Below, piece by piece: positions 10,813 through 21,733 of a stretch of 64,000 nucleotides of DNA. Position 1 is the stretch's first letter; each line of letters opens with the position of its first letter. Both the position numbers and the translations under genes were made by a program. Origin of the DNA: Lolium rigidum (lineage: Eukaryota; Streptophyta; Magnoliopsida; Poales; Poaceae); assembly GCF_022539505.1 (NCBI RefSeq), contig NC_061514.1, positions 248,174,124 through 248,238,123 of the forward strand. Direction: 5' to 3'. The notes under the pieces are model-generated. The model saw only the letters and a list, made by a program, of their open reading frames with translations. It searched no databases and was not told where the DNA came from.

Positions 10813-12516
10813 GATGTCTACGTTCCCCCTCCTTTCCCAGTAGACGGTGTTGGGCCCCCAAGAGCGAGAGGTTTGTAGAACAAGCAGCAAGTTTTCCCTT
10901 AAGTGGATCACCCAAGGTTTATCGATCTCGGGGAGGAAGAGGTCAAAGATATCCCTCTCATGCAACCCCGCAACCACAAAGCAAGAAGTCTCTTGTGTCC
11001 CCAACACACCTAATAGGTGCACTAGTTCGGCGAAGAGATAGTGAAATACAGGTGGTATGAATAAATATGAGCAGTAGTAACGGCGTGTAGTTGATGGTGG
11101 TAATATGGTAGCAGTAGTAACGCAGCGAGTAGTAACGCAAGTAAAACGATGAAACAAGCAGCGATAGCGATATTTAGGAACAAGGCCTAGGGATTACACT
11201 TGCACTAGTGGACACTCTCAACATTGATCACATAACAGAATAGATAAATGCATACTCTACACTTTTGTTGGATGATGAACACATTGCGTAGGATTACACG
11301 AACCCTCAATGCCGGAGTTAACAAGCTCCACAATAATGCTCATATTTTAGTAACCTTTAGTGTAAGATAGATCAACGGACTAAACCAAGTACTAGCATAG
11401 CATGCACACTTGTCACCTTCATGCATATGTAGGAGGAATAGATCACATCAATATTATCATAGAAATAGTTAACTTCGCAATCTACAAGAGATCATGATCA
11501 TAGCATAAACCAAGTACTAACACGATGCACACATCTGTCACCTTTGCACACGTGCGGGAGGAATAAAACTACTTTAATAACACATCACTAGAGTAGCACA
11601 TAGATAAATTGTGATACAAACACATTGCAATCATAAAGAGATATAAATAAGCACCTCACTATGCCATTCAACAGTGAATAAGTATTCAGTGAAATATAGC
11701 CTAAGAGACCCACACGGTGCACACACTCGTCACCTTTACACTCGTGGGACAAGGAGTCTCCAGGAGATCACATAAGTAAAACTCACTTGACTAGCATAAT
11801 GACATCTAGATTACAAGCATCATCATATGAATCTCAATCATGTAAGGCAGCTCATGAGATTATTGTATTGAAGCACATAGGAGAGAGATGAACCACATAG
11901 CTACCGGTACAGCCCCGAGCCTCGATGGAGAACTACTCCCTCCTCATGGGAGCAGCGAGCGGTGATGAAGATGGCGGTGGAGATGGCAGCGGTGTCGATG
12001 GAGAAGCCTTCCGGGGCACTTCCCCGCTCCGGCAGGGTGCCGGAACGGAGACTCCTGTCCCCGGATCTTGGCTTCGCGATGGCGGCGGCTGCGGAAGGTT
12101 TCTGTGGTTTTCGTCGAACGCTCCGAAGTTTTTAGGTCAGGGACTTTATATAGGCGGAGAGGCGGCGCAGGAGGGCTTACGGGGGCCCACACCCTAGGGG
12201 GGCGCGCCCCCCCCTTGGCCGCGCCGAGGTGTGGTGTGGTGGCCCTGCCCCCTTCTCTAGCGGTTCTCGTGTGTTCCGGATGCTTCCGGGTAAAATAGGA
12301 ACTCGGGCGTTGATTTCGTCCGATTCCGAGAATATTTCGTTACTAGGATTTCTGAAACCAAAAACAGCGAAAACGAGAGCGGCACTTCGGCATCTTGTTA
12401 ATAGGTTAGTTCCAGAAAATGCAGGAATATGACATAAAGTGTGCATATAACATGTAGATAACATCAATAATGTGGCATGGAACACAAGAAATTATCGATA
12501 CGTTGGAGACGTATCA
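10813..12516 (-). repeat. 5' LTR of element B (promoter LTR)
   Basis: This LTR of about 1.70 kb pairs with 190-1882. The minus strand has TATATAAA at 12152-12145, a plausible core promoter. Compared with 190-1882 it carries several one-base insertions at CAG/CTG words (10865-10868, 10881-10884, 11726-11729, 11956-11959). It ends CGTATCA before the duplicated GACGT. Confidence 0.9.
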
Positions 12517-12851
12517 GACGTCTACGTCGCTACCGTCGCACCGCCGCGCTACCCGCGGCAGGTGCTGTGCTGCACAAGCCCTCCTCTAGGAGCCGGCACC
12601 AGCAGTGCTCTCGCCAGCCCCTGCATCGTGCAGGTCATGACCACCGGCGACGAGCAGCCCACCAAGTCCGCGCGCGTCCGCGGCCCCAACTTAGAGCGCA
12701 ACGTCGACAGCCACGCGTCCGGCTCGGGCCCAAAGCAGCCCGCGCCACCATCCCGGCTGGAAGCAGTCCGGGCAAAACTGAGCTCTCCGCTCACCGCAGG
12801 CGGCGATCCCACCACCGTCGAGGCGGACCTGTAGGCGCATCGCCGGCTCCT
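12517..12851 (+). pseudogene. Tat-type Gypsy gag leader, second piece
   Basis: This continues position 189 after removal of element B; the five bases GACGT are duplicated. The frame encodes a proline/alanine/serine-rich segment that matches the inverted copy at 21734-22078. A TAG codon at about 12831-12833 sits where the inverted copy has a GAG codon. The piece is cut at CTCCT (12847-12851) by element A. With no capsid or zinc-knuckle motif visible, the Gag assignment rests on its position behind an LTR and primer-binding site. Confidence 0.6.
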
Positions 12852-14446
12852 TGATACGTCTCCGACGTATCGATAATTTCTTATGTTCCATGCCATATTA
12901 TTGATGATACCTACATGTTTTATGCACACTTTATGTCATATTCGTGCATTTTCTGGAACTAACCTATTAACAAGATGCCGAAGTGCCGATTCTTTGTCTC
13001 GCTGTTTTTGGTTTCGTAAATCCTAGTAACGTAATATTCTCGGAATCGGACGAAATCAACGCCCGGGTTCCTATTTTTCCCGGAACCATCCAGAACACCC
13101 GAGAGCCGCCGTAGGGAAGCCACAGGGGCCCCACACCACACCCTGGTGCGGCCAGAGGGGGGGCCGCGCCGCCCTATGGTGTGGTGGCCCCAGGCCCCCT
13201 CCGAGGCTGCCCTTCCGCCTACTTAAAGCCTCCGTCGCGAAAACCCTGATGCAAAAAACCACGATACGGAAAACCTTCCAGAGACGCCGCCGCCGCCAAT
13301 CCCATCTAGGGGGATTCTGGAGATCTCCTCCGGCACCCTGCCGGAGAGGGGATTCATCTCCCGGAGGACTCTACGCCGCCATGGTCGCCTCCGGAGTGAT
13401 GAGTGAGTAGTTCACCCCTGGACTATGGGTCCATAGCAGTAGCTAGATGGTTGTCTTCTCCTCATTGTGCTTCATTGTTGGATCTTGTGAGCTGCCTAAC
13501 ATGATCAAGATCATCTATCCGTAATACTCTATGTTGTGTTTGTCGGGATCCGATGGATAGAGAATACCATGTTATGTTAATTATCAAGTTATTACATATG
13601 TGTTGTTTATGATCTTGCATGCTCTCCGTTATTAGTAGAGGCTCGGCCAAGTTTTTACTCTTAACTCCAAGAGGGAGTATTTATGCTCGATAGTGGGTTC
13701 ATGCCTGCATTGACACCGGGACGATGTGACGAAAGTTCTAAGGTTGTCGTGTCTGTTGCCACTAGGGATAAAACATTGGCGCTATGTCCGAGGATGTAGT
13801 TGTTGATTACATTACGCACCATACTTAATGCAATTGTCCGTTGCTTTGCAACTTAATACCGGAGGGGTTCGGACGATAACCTGAAGGTGGACTTTTTAGG
13901 CATAGATGCGGTTGGATGGCGGTCTATGTACTTTGTCGTAATGCCCAATTAAATCTCACTATACTTATCATGACATGTATGTGCATTGTTATACCCTCTC
14001 TATTTGTCAATTGCCCGACCGTAATTTGTTCACCCAACATGCTTTTATCTTATGGGAGAGACACCTCTAGTGAACTGTGGACCCCGGTCCATTCTTTAAT
14101 ACTGAAATACAAATCTGCTGCAATACTTGTTTTTACTTGTTTTCTCTGCAAACAATCATCTTCCACACAATACGGTTAATCCTTTGTTACAGCAAGCCGG
14201 TGAGATTGACAACCTCACTGTTTCGTTGGGGCAAAGTACTTTGGTTGTGTTGTGCAGGTTCCACGTTGGCGCCGGAATCCCTGGTGTTGCGCCGCACTAC
14301 ATCCCGCCGCCATCAACCTTCAACGTGCTTCTTGGCTCCTCCTGGTTCGATAAACCTTGGTTTCTTTCTGAGGGAAAACTTGCTGCTGTGCGCATCATAC
14401 CTTCCTCTTGGGGTTGCCCAACGAACGTGTGAAATACACGCCATCA
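12852..14446 (+). repeat. 5' LTR of element A, left copy
   Basis: This is a 1,595-bp LTR starting TGATACG and ending GCCATCA. It contains the palindromic start TGATACGTCTCCGACGTATC. Copies of the same subfamily are at 20136-21733 (minus) and 34389-35986 (plus). Frames inside it on both strands are not conserved as proteins. Confidence 0.9.
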
Positions 14447-14453
14447 AGCTCTT

Positions 14454-14540
14454 TTTCTCGCGCCGTTGCCGGGGAGGAAAGGTAAAAGGCTCTCATACTC
14501 CGGTCCCAGGTAAGAGTACTTTTCTGGCGCCGTTGTGTTT
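14454..14540 (+). other. Primer-binding site of element A and a downstream near-copy
   Basis: The site at 14454-14476 reads CGCGCCGTTGCCGGGGA where the inverted copy has GGCGCCGTTGCCGGGGA. This is the Athila-type primer site a few bases after the LTR. A second block, TTTTCTGGCGCCGTTGTG, lies at about 14519-14536. The same two-block arrangement is present in B and D2. Confidence 0.75.
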
Positions 14541-14611
14541 GTGCTCGAAGCTATTTCCTTTAGATCCTGCAATTGCATCTTTTTGTTTCTTGTTTACACT
14601 AGTTTGGCATA

Positions 14612-15346
14612 ATGGACAACAATGAGCTTCTTATTCTATTTCCTGATTTAAAACATGGATTGTTTGATGCGAAAATTAAAAAACCTATGGAATCTTATTT
14701 GCATGCTGGTAGTAATATTAGTATGAACGCTTTGAACACCATTGTTGATAATAATGTAGAAAGTTCTAAGCTTGGGGAAGCTGGTTTTCATGATCTTTTT
14801 AGTCCCCCAAGCATTGAGGAGAAAATTTTCTTTGATGATACTTTGCCTCCTATTTATGATGATTATAATAGTGATCTTTTGGTACAACCTACTATGGAGA
14901 GTAAATTTTATTGTGATTATACTATGCCTCCTACACTTGATGAGAATAATAATGATAGCTACTTTGTTGAATTTGCTCCCACTACAACTAATAAAATTGA
15001 TTATGCCTATGTGGAGAGTAATAATTTTATGCATGAGACTCATGATAAGAATGCTTTATGTGATAGTTATATTGTTGAGTTTGCTCATGATGCTACTGAA
15101 AGTTATTATGAGAGAGGAAAATATGGTTGTAGAAATTTTCATGTTACTAAAATGCCTCTCTATGTGCTGAAATTTTTGAAGCTATACTTGTTTTATCTTC
15201 CTATGCTTGTTACTTTGCTCTTCATAAACTTGTTTATTTACAAGATTCCTATGCATAGGAAGCATGTTAGACTTAAATATGTTTTGAATTTGCCTCTTGA
15301 TGCTCTCTTTTGCTTCACATACTATCTTTTGCGAGTGCATCATTAA
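14612..15346 (+). CDS. 244-aa acidic protein with C-terminal membrane segment (element A)
   Basis: This intact frame is the first one after the primer-binding site, where gag would normally be. I do not recognise the family. Residues 1-60 are mixed. Residues 60-175 are rich in D, E, N and Y and contain two imperfect internal repeats: FFDDTLPPIYDD with YCDYTMPPTLDE, and DSYFVEFAP with DSYIVEFAH. Residues about 183-215 form a strongly hydrophobic stretch (LKLYLFYLPMLVTLLFINLF), a likely membrane helix or hairpin, followed by a basic segment (MHRKHVRLK). No retroviral Gag, protease or RT motif is present. Three copies occur in the window, two of them with the same open frame. An envelope-like origin is possible because Athila elements can carry such an ORF, but this is inference. 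Confidence 0.75.
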   Translation: MDNNELLILFPDLKHGLFDAKIKKPMESYLHAGSNISMNALNTIVDNNVESSKLGEAGFHDLFSPPSIEEKIFFDDTLPPIYDDYNSDLLVQPTMESKFYCDYTMPPTLDENNNDSYFVEFAPTTTNKIDYAYVESNNFMHETHDKNALCDSYIVEFAHDATESYYERGKYGCRNFHVTKMPLYVLKFLKLYLFYLPMLVTLLFINLFIYKIPMHRKHVRLKYVLNLPLDALFCFTYYLLRVHH

Positions 15347-17932
15347 AACTGCTTGAGCCCATCTTAATGGCTATAAAGAAAGAACTTCTTGGGAGATAAC
15401 CCATGTGTTATTTTGCTACAGTACTTTGTTTTATATTTGTGTCTTGGAAGTTGTTTACTACTGTAGCAACCTCTCCTTATCTTAGTTTTGAGTTTTGTTG
15501 TGCCAAGTAAAGTCTTTGATAGTAAAGTAAGTACTAGATTTGGATTAACTGCGCAGTTCCAGATTTCTTTGCTGTCACGAATCTGGGTCTACCTCCCTGT
15601 AGGTAGCTCAGAAAATTAAGCCAATTTACGTGCATGATCCTCAGATATGTACTCAACTTTCATTCAATTTGAGCATTTTCATTTGAGCAAGTCTGGTGGC
15701 CTAATAAAATCCATCTTTACGGACTGTTCTGTTTTGACAGATTCTGCCTTTTTATTTCGCATTGCCTCTTTCGCTATGTTGGATGAATTTCTTTGATCCA
15801 TTAATGTCCAGTAGCTTTATGCAATGTCCAGAAGTGTTAAGAATGATTGTGTCACCTCTGAACATGTGAATTTTTATTATGCACTAACCCTCTAATGAGT
15901 TGTTTCGAGTTTGGTGTGGAGGAAGTTTTCAAGGATCAAGAGAGGAGTATGATGCAATATGATCAAGGAGAGTGAAAGATCTAAGCTTGGGGATGCCCCG
16001 GTGGTTCACCCCTGCATATTATAAGAAGACTCAAGCGTCTAAGCTTGGGGATGCCCAAGGCATCCCCTTCTTCATCGACAACATTATCGGGTTCCTCCCT
16101 GAAACTATATTTTTATTCCGTCACATCTTATGCACTTTGCTTGGAGCGTCGATTTGTTTTTGTTTTTTGTTTTGTTTGAATAAAATGGATCCTAGCATTC
16201 ACTTTATGGGAGAGAGACACGCTCCTGCTGTAGCATATGGACAAGTATGTCCTTAGGCTCTACTCATAGTATTCATGGCGAAGTTTCTTCTTCGTTAAAT
16301 TGTTATATGGTTGGAATTGGAAAATGCTACATGTAGTAATTCTAAAATGTCTTGGATAATTTGATACTTGGCAATTGTTGTGCTCATGTTTAAGCTCTTG
16401 CATCATATACTTTGCACCCATTAATGAAGAAATACTTAGAGCTTGCTAATTTGGTTTGCATATTTGGTTTCTCTAGAGTCTAGATAACATCTAGTATTGA
16501 GTTTTGAACAACAAGGAAGACGGTGTAGAGTCTTATAATGTTTACAATATGTCTTTTATGTGAGCTTTGCTGCACCGTTCATCCTTGTGTTTGTTTCAAA
16601 TAACCTTGCTAGCCTAAACCTTGTATCGAGAGGGAATACTTCTCATGCATCCAAAATACTTGAGCCAACCACTATGCCATTTGTGTCCACCATACCTACC
16701 TACTACATGGTATTTATCCGCCATTCCAAAGTAAATTGCTTGAGTGCTACCTTTAAAATTCCATCATTCACCTTTGCAATATATAGCTCATGGGACAAAT
16801 AGCTTAAAAACTATTGTGGTATTGAATATGTACTTATGCACTTTATCTCTTATTAAGTTGCTTGTTGTGCGATAACCATGTTTCAGGGACGCCATCAACT
16901 ATTCTTTGTTGAATATCATGTGAGTTGCTATGCATGTCCGTCTTGTCCGAAGTAAGAGAGATCTACCACCTTAATGGTTGGAGCATGCATATTGTTAGAG
17001 AAGAACATTGGGCCGCTAACTAAAGCCATGATTCATGGTGGAAGTTTCAGTTTTGGACACATATCCTCAATCTCATATGAGAATAATAATTGTTGCCACA
17101 TGCTTATGCATTAAAGAGGAGTCCATTATCCGTTGTCCATGTTGTCCCGGTATGGATGTCTAAGTTGAGAATAATCAAAAGCGAGAAATCCAAAATGCGA
17201 GCTTTCTCCTTAGACCTTTGTACAGGCGGCATGGAGGTACCCCATTGTGACACTTGGTTAAAACATGTGGATTGCAAAGATCCGGTAGTCCAAGCTAATT
17301 AGGACAAGGTGCGGGCACTATTAGTATACTATGCATGAGACTTGCAACTTGTAAGATATAACTTTCATAACTCATATGCTTTATTACTACCGTTGACAAA
17401 ATTGTTTCATGTTTTCAAATAAAAGCTCTAGCACAAATATAGCAATCGATGCTTTCCTCTTTGAAGGACCATTCTTTTACTTTTATGTTGAGTCAGTTCA
17501 CCTATCTCTCTCCACCTCAAGAAGCAAACACTTGTGTGAACTATGCATTGATTCCTACATACTTGCATATTGTACTTGTTATATTACTCTATGTTGACAA
17601 TTATCCATGAGATATACATGTTATAAGTTGAAAGCAACCGCTGAAACTTAATCTTCCTTTGTGTTGCTTCAATGCCTTTACTTTGATTTATTTCTTTATG
17701 AGTTAACTCTTATGCAAGACTTATTGATGCTTGTCTTGAAGTACTATTCATGAAAAGTCTTTGCTTTATGATTCACTTGTTTACTCATGTCATTACCATT
17801 GTTTTGATCGCTGCATCCACTACATATGTTTACAAATAGTATGATCAAGGTTATGATGGCATGTCACTTCAGAAATTATCTTTGTTATCGTTTTACCTGC
17901 TCGGGACGAGCAGAACTAAGCTTGGGGATGCT
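15347..17932 (+). mobile_element. Element A interior, 3' untranslated region and polypurine tract
   Basis: About 2.6 kb of non-coding interior lies between the ORF stop and the 3' LTR. It contains a conserved block just after the stop (TTGGGAGATAACCCATGTG, about 15388-15406). Two polypurine-like blocks, AAGCTTGGGGATGCC, lie at about 15983 and 16041. The true polypurine tract is at about 17918-17931. The second block sits in a perfect hairpin (16047-16067). Short ORFs here (15972, 16560, 17090, 17409) are not kept among copies. Confidence 0.75.
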
Positions 17933-18410
17933 TGATACGTCTCCGACGTATCGATAATTTCTTATGTTCCATGCCATATTATTGATGATACCTACATGTT
18001 TTATGCACACTTTATGTCATATTCGTGCATTTTCTCGGAACTAACCTATTAACAAGATGCCGAAGTGCCGATTCTTTGTTTTCTCGCTGTTTTTGGTTTC
18101 GAAATCCTAGTAACGAAATATTCTCGGAATCGGACGAAATCAACGCCCAGGTTCCTATTTTTCCCGGAACCATCCAGAACACCCGAGAGCCGCCAGAGGG
18201 AAACCCTAGGGGCCCCACACCACACCCTGGCGCGGCCAGAGGGGGGGCCGCGCCGCCCTATGGTGTGGTGGCCCCAGGCCCCCTCCGAGGCTGCCCTTTC
18301 GCCTACTTAAAGCCTCCGTCGCGAAAACCCTGATGCGAAAAACCACGATACGGAAAACCTTCCAGAGACGCCGCCGCCGCCAATCCCATCTCGGGGGATT
18401 CTGGAGATCT
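17933..18410 (+). repeat. 3' LTR of element A, truncated by homopolymer tract and gap
   Basis: This is the first about 478 bp of an LTR matching 12852-13330. It breaks off at GGAGATCT, after which only a G/C homopolymer and unrelated bases lead to the gap. Confidence 0.85.
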
Positions 18411-18452
18411 GGGGGGGGGGGGGGGGCCCCCCCCCCCCCAGGGGGTGGTGGT

Positions 18453-18511
<59 letters not shown>

Positions 18512-18627
18512 TGCGCCGCCAAGCAGCAGCCCCCCCCTGCGGCGCTGTGTGGGGTTTGGGGTTTCCTGCAGCGCTCTCGAATTATTCTGTGGTCCCTTTT
18601 TTTCATTTAAGCATTATTCATTTTACC
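18411..18627. other. G/C homopolymer and low-quality sequence at a contig end
   Basis: About 100 bases are almost pure G, with one C run (about 18427-18439), followed by a short sequence I cannot place and then the N gap. Glycine-rich frames reported here are translations of the homopolymer, not genes. Confidence 0.8.
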
Positions 18628-18727
18628 NNNNNNNNNNNNNNNNNNNNNNNNNNNNNNNNNNNNNNNNNNNNNNNNNNNNNNNNNNNNNNNNNNNNNNNNN
18701 NNNNNNNNNNNNNNNNNNNNNNNNNNN
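18628..18727. other. Assembly gap (100 N)
   Basis: Exactly 100 N separate two copies of element A in opposite orientation. A fixed-size gap normally marks a join of unknown length. Confidence 0.98.
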
Positions 18728-19235
18728 GTGACACAATCATTCTTAACACTTCTGGACATTGCATAAAGCTACTGGACATTAATGGATCAAAGAAATTCAT
18801 CCAACATAGCGAAAGAGGCAATGCGAAATAAAAAGGCAGAATCTGTCAAAACAGAACAGTCCGTAAAGATGGATTTTATTAGTCCACCAGACTTGCTCAA
18901 ATGAAAATGCTCAAATTGAATGAAAGTTGCGTACATATCTGAGGATCATGCACGTAAATTGGCTTAATTTTCTGAGCTACCTACAGGGAGGTAGACCCAG
19001 ATTCGTGACAGCAAAGAAATCTGGAACTGCGCAGTAATCCAAATCTAGTACTTACTTTACTATCAAAGACTTTACTTGGCACAACAAAACTCAAAACTAA
19101 GATAAGGAGAGGTTGCTACAGTAGTAAACAACTTCCAAGACACAAATATAAAACAAGTACTGTAGCAAAATAACACATGGGTTATCTCCCAAGAAGTTCT
19201 TTCTTTATAGCCATTAAGATGGGCTCGAGCGAGTT

Positions 19236-19970
19236 TTAATGATGCACTCGCAAAAGATAGTATGTGAAGCAAAAGAGAGCATCAAGAGGCAAATTCAAAA
19301 CATATTTAAGTCTAACATGCTTCCTATGCATAGGAATCTTGTAAATAAACAAGTTCATGAAGAGCAAAGTAACAAGCATAGGAAGATAAAACAAGTATAG
19401 CTTCAAAAATTTCAGCACATAGAGAGGCATTTTAGTAACATGAAAATTTCTACAACCATATTTTCCTCTCTCATAATAACTTTCAGTAGCATCATGAGCA
19501 AACTCAACAATATAACTATCACATAAAGCATTCTTATCATGAGTCTCATGCATAAAATTATTACTCTCCACATAGGCATAATCAATTTTATTAGTTGTAG
19601 TGGGAGCAAATTCAACAAAGTAGCTATCATTATTATTCTCATCAAGTGTAGGAGGCATAGTATAATCACAATAAAATTTACTCTCCATAGTAGGTTGTAC
19701 CAAAAGATCACTATTATAATCATCATAAATAGGAGGCAAAGTATCATCAAAGAAAATTTTCTCCTCAATGCTTGGGGGACTAAAAAGATCATGAAAACCA
19801 GCTTCCCCAAGCTTAGAACTTTCTACATTATTATCAACAATGGTGTTCAAAGCGTTCATACTAATATTACTACCCGCATGCAAATAAGATTCCATAGGTT
19901 TTTTAATTTTCGCATCAAACAATCCATGTTTTAAATCAGGAAATAGAATAAGAAGCTCATTGTTGTCCAT
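19236..19970 (-). CDS. 244-aa acidic protein with C-terminal membrane segment (second copy)
   Basis: This copy has the same length as the protein at 14612-15346 and almost the same sequence (one visible residue change in the membrane segment, LLFMNLF for LLFINLF). The D/E/N-rich repeats and the hydrophobic segment at about 183-215 are kept. Having two open copies in one window fits recent activity of the family, or one locus represented twice by the assembly. Confidence 0.75.
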   Translation of the reverse strand: MDNNELLILFPDLKHGLFDAKIKKPMESYLHAGSNISMNALNTIVDNNVESSKLGEAGFHDLFSPPSIEEKIFFDDTLPPIYDDYNSDLLVQPTMESKFYCDYTMPPTLDENNNDSYFVEFAPTTTNKIDYAYVESNNFMHETHDKNALCDSYIVEFAHDATESYYERGKYGCRNFHVTKMPLYVLKFLKLYLFYLPMLVTLLFMNLFIYKIPMHRKHVRLKYVLNLPLDALFCFTYYLLRVHH

Positions 19971-20135
19971 TATGCCAAACTAGTGTAAACAAGAAACAAA
20001 AAGATGTAATTGCAGGATCTAAAGGAAATAGCTTCGAGCATAAACACAACGGCGCCAGAAAAGTACTCTTACCTGGGACCGGAGTATGAGAGCCTTTTAC
20101 CTTTCCTCCCCGGCAACGGCGCCAGAAAAAGAGCT

Positions 20136-21733
20136 TGATGGCGTGTATTTCACACGTTCGTTGGGCAACCCCAAGAGGAAGGTATGATGCGCACAGCAGC
20201 AAGTTTTCCCTCAGAAAGAAACCAAGGTTTATCGAACCGGGAGGAGCCAAGAAGCACGTTGAAGGTTGATGGCGGCGGGATGTAGTGCGGCGCAACACCG
20301 GGGATTCCGGCGCCAACGTGGAACCTGCACAACACAACCAAAGTACTTTGCCCCAACGAAACGAGTGAGGTTGTCAATCTCACCGGCTTGCTGTAACAAA
20401 GGATTAACCGTATTGTGTGGAAGATGATTGTTTGCAGAGAAAACGGTAAAAACAAGTATTGCGGCAGATTTGTATTTCAGTATTAAAGAATGGACCGGGG
20501 TCCACAGTTCACTAGAGGTGTCTCTCCCATAAGATAAAAGCATGTTGGGTGAACAAATTACGGTCGGGCAATTGACAAATAGAGAGGGTATAACAATGCA
20601 CATACATGTCATGATAAGTATAGTGAGATTTAATTGGGCATTACGACAAAGTACATAGACCGCCATCCAAGCGCATCTATGCCTAAAAAGTCCACCTTCG
20701 AGGTTATCGTCCGAACCCCCTCCGAGTATTAAGTTGCAAAGCAACGGACAATTGCATTAAGTATGGTGCGTAATGTAATCAACAACTACATCCTCGGACA
20801 TAGCGCCAATGTTTTATCCCTAGTGGCAACGGCACAACCTTAGAACTTTACGTCACTCGTCCCGGTGTCAATGCGGGCATGAACCCACTATCGAGCATAA
20901 ATACTCCCTCTTGGAGTTAACGAGTAAAAACTTGGCCAGAGCCTCTACTAATAACGGAGAGCATGCAAGATCATAAACAACACATATGTAATAACTTGAT
21001 AATTAACATAACATGGTATTCTCTATCCATCGGATCCCGACAAACACAACATAGAGTATTACGAGATAGATGATCTTGATCATGTTAGGCAGCTCACAAG
21101 ATCCAACAATGAAGCACAATGAGGAGAAGACAACCATCTAGCTACTGCTATGGACCCATAGTCCGAGGGGTGAACTACTCACTCATCACTCCGGAGGCGA
21201 CCATGGCGGCGTAGAGTCCTCCGGGAGATGAATCCCCTCTCCGGCGGGGTGCCGGAGGAGATCTCCAGAATCCCCCGAGATGGGATTGGCGGCGGCGGCG
21301 TCTCTGGAAGGTTTTCCGTATCGTGGTTTTTCGCATCAGGGTTTTCGCGACGGAGGCTTTAAGTAGGCGGAAGGGCAGGCTCGGAGGGGGCCTGGGGCCA
21401 CCACACCATAGGGCGGCGCGGCCCCCCTCTGGCCGCGCCAGGGTGTGGTGTGGGGCCCCCAGGGCTTCCTCTCGGCGGCTCTCGGGTGTTACTGGATGGT
21501 TCCGGGAAAAATAGGAACCCGGGCGTTGATTTCGTCCGATTCGAGAATATTTCGTTACTAGGATTTCGAAACCAAAAACAGCGAGAAAACGACAAGCGGC
21601 ACTTCGGCATCTTGTTAATAGGTTAGTTCCAGAAAATGCACGAATATGACATAAAGTGTGCATAAAACATGTAGGTATCATCAATAATATGGCATGGAAC
21701 ATAAGAAATTATCGATACGTCGGAGACGTATCA
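20136..21733 (-). repeat. 5' LTR of element A, inverted right copy
   Basis: This 1,598-bp LTR matches 12852-14446 in reverse. Reading on the plus strand it starts TGATGGC and ends CGTATCA. Confidence 0.9.

Larger units (their letters stand above)
190..12516 (-). mobile_element. Non-autonomous Athila-type LTR retrotransposon B (with C nested inside)
   Basis: This is a complete element on the minus strand. The 5' LTR is 10813-12516 and the 3' LTR is 190-1882. The ends are TGATACG...ACATCA, and the flanking duplication is GACGT (185-189 and 12517-12521). The inverted copy of the host sequence at about 22050-22085 is uninterrupted and gives the empty site. Without the nested C element (3703-9291) B is about 6.7 kb, the same size class as element A. 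It has an Athila-type primer-binding site (TGGCGCCGTTGCCGGGGA class, about 10787-10808) and a polypurine tract (reverse complement at 1883-1896). No gag, protease, RT or integrase frame is present, so it must be mobilised in trans. Its only frame is a damaged copy of the 244-codon ORF. Confidence 0.9.
12852..18410 (+). mobile_element. Non-autonomous Athila-type LTR retrotransposon A, left copy
   Basis: This plus-strand element has a complete 5' LTR (12852-14446), interior (14447-17932) and the first about 480 bases of the 3' LTR (17933-18410). There the sequence runs into a G/C homopolymer tract and a 100-N gap. The only long frame is the 244-codon ORF; no gag or pol domain is present. The left flank CTCCT is also the flank of the inverted copy ending at 21733, so both copies descend from one insertion into the Tat gag. 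Confidence 0.88.
18728..21733 (-). mobile_element. Element A, inverted right copy
   Basis: This minus-strand copy consists of a 5' LTR (20136-21733), primer-binding site (about 20106-20128), the 244-codon ORF (19236-19970) and the interior up to the gap. The gap-side end corresponds to about 15855 of the left copy, so about 2.5 kb present on the left arm (15856-18410) is absent here. The flank next to 21733 is AGGAG, the reverse complement of the CTCCT before 12852. Confidence 0.88.

Noticed and set aside
14454..14476. tRNA gene at the primer-binding site
   Set aside because: Only the short stretch complementary to a tRNA 3' end is present; no cloverleaf can be drawn.
14648..15170. Antisense and alternative-frame ORFs over the 244-codon ORF (131-132 codons)
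   Set aside because: They persist only because the sense frame is AT-rich and highly conserved between copies; they show no independent motif and the sense frame explains the conservation.
18333..18831. Glycine-rich ORFs of 128-132 codons
   Set aside because: They are translations of a poly-G tract and of the N gap.
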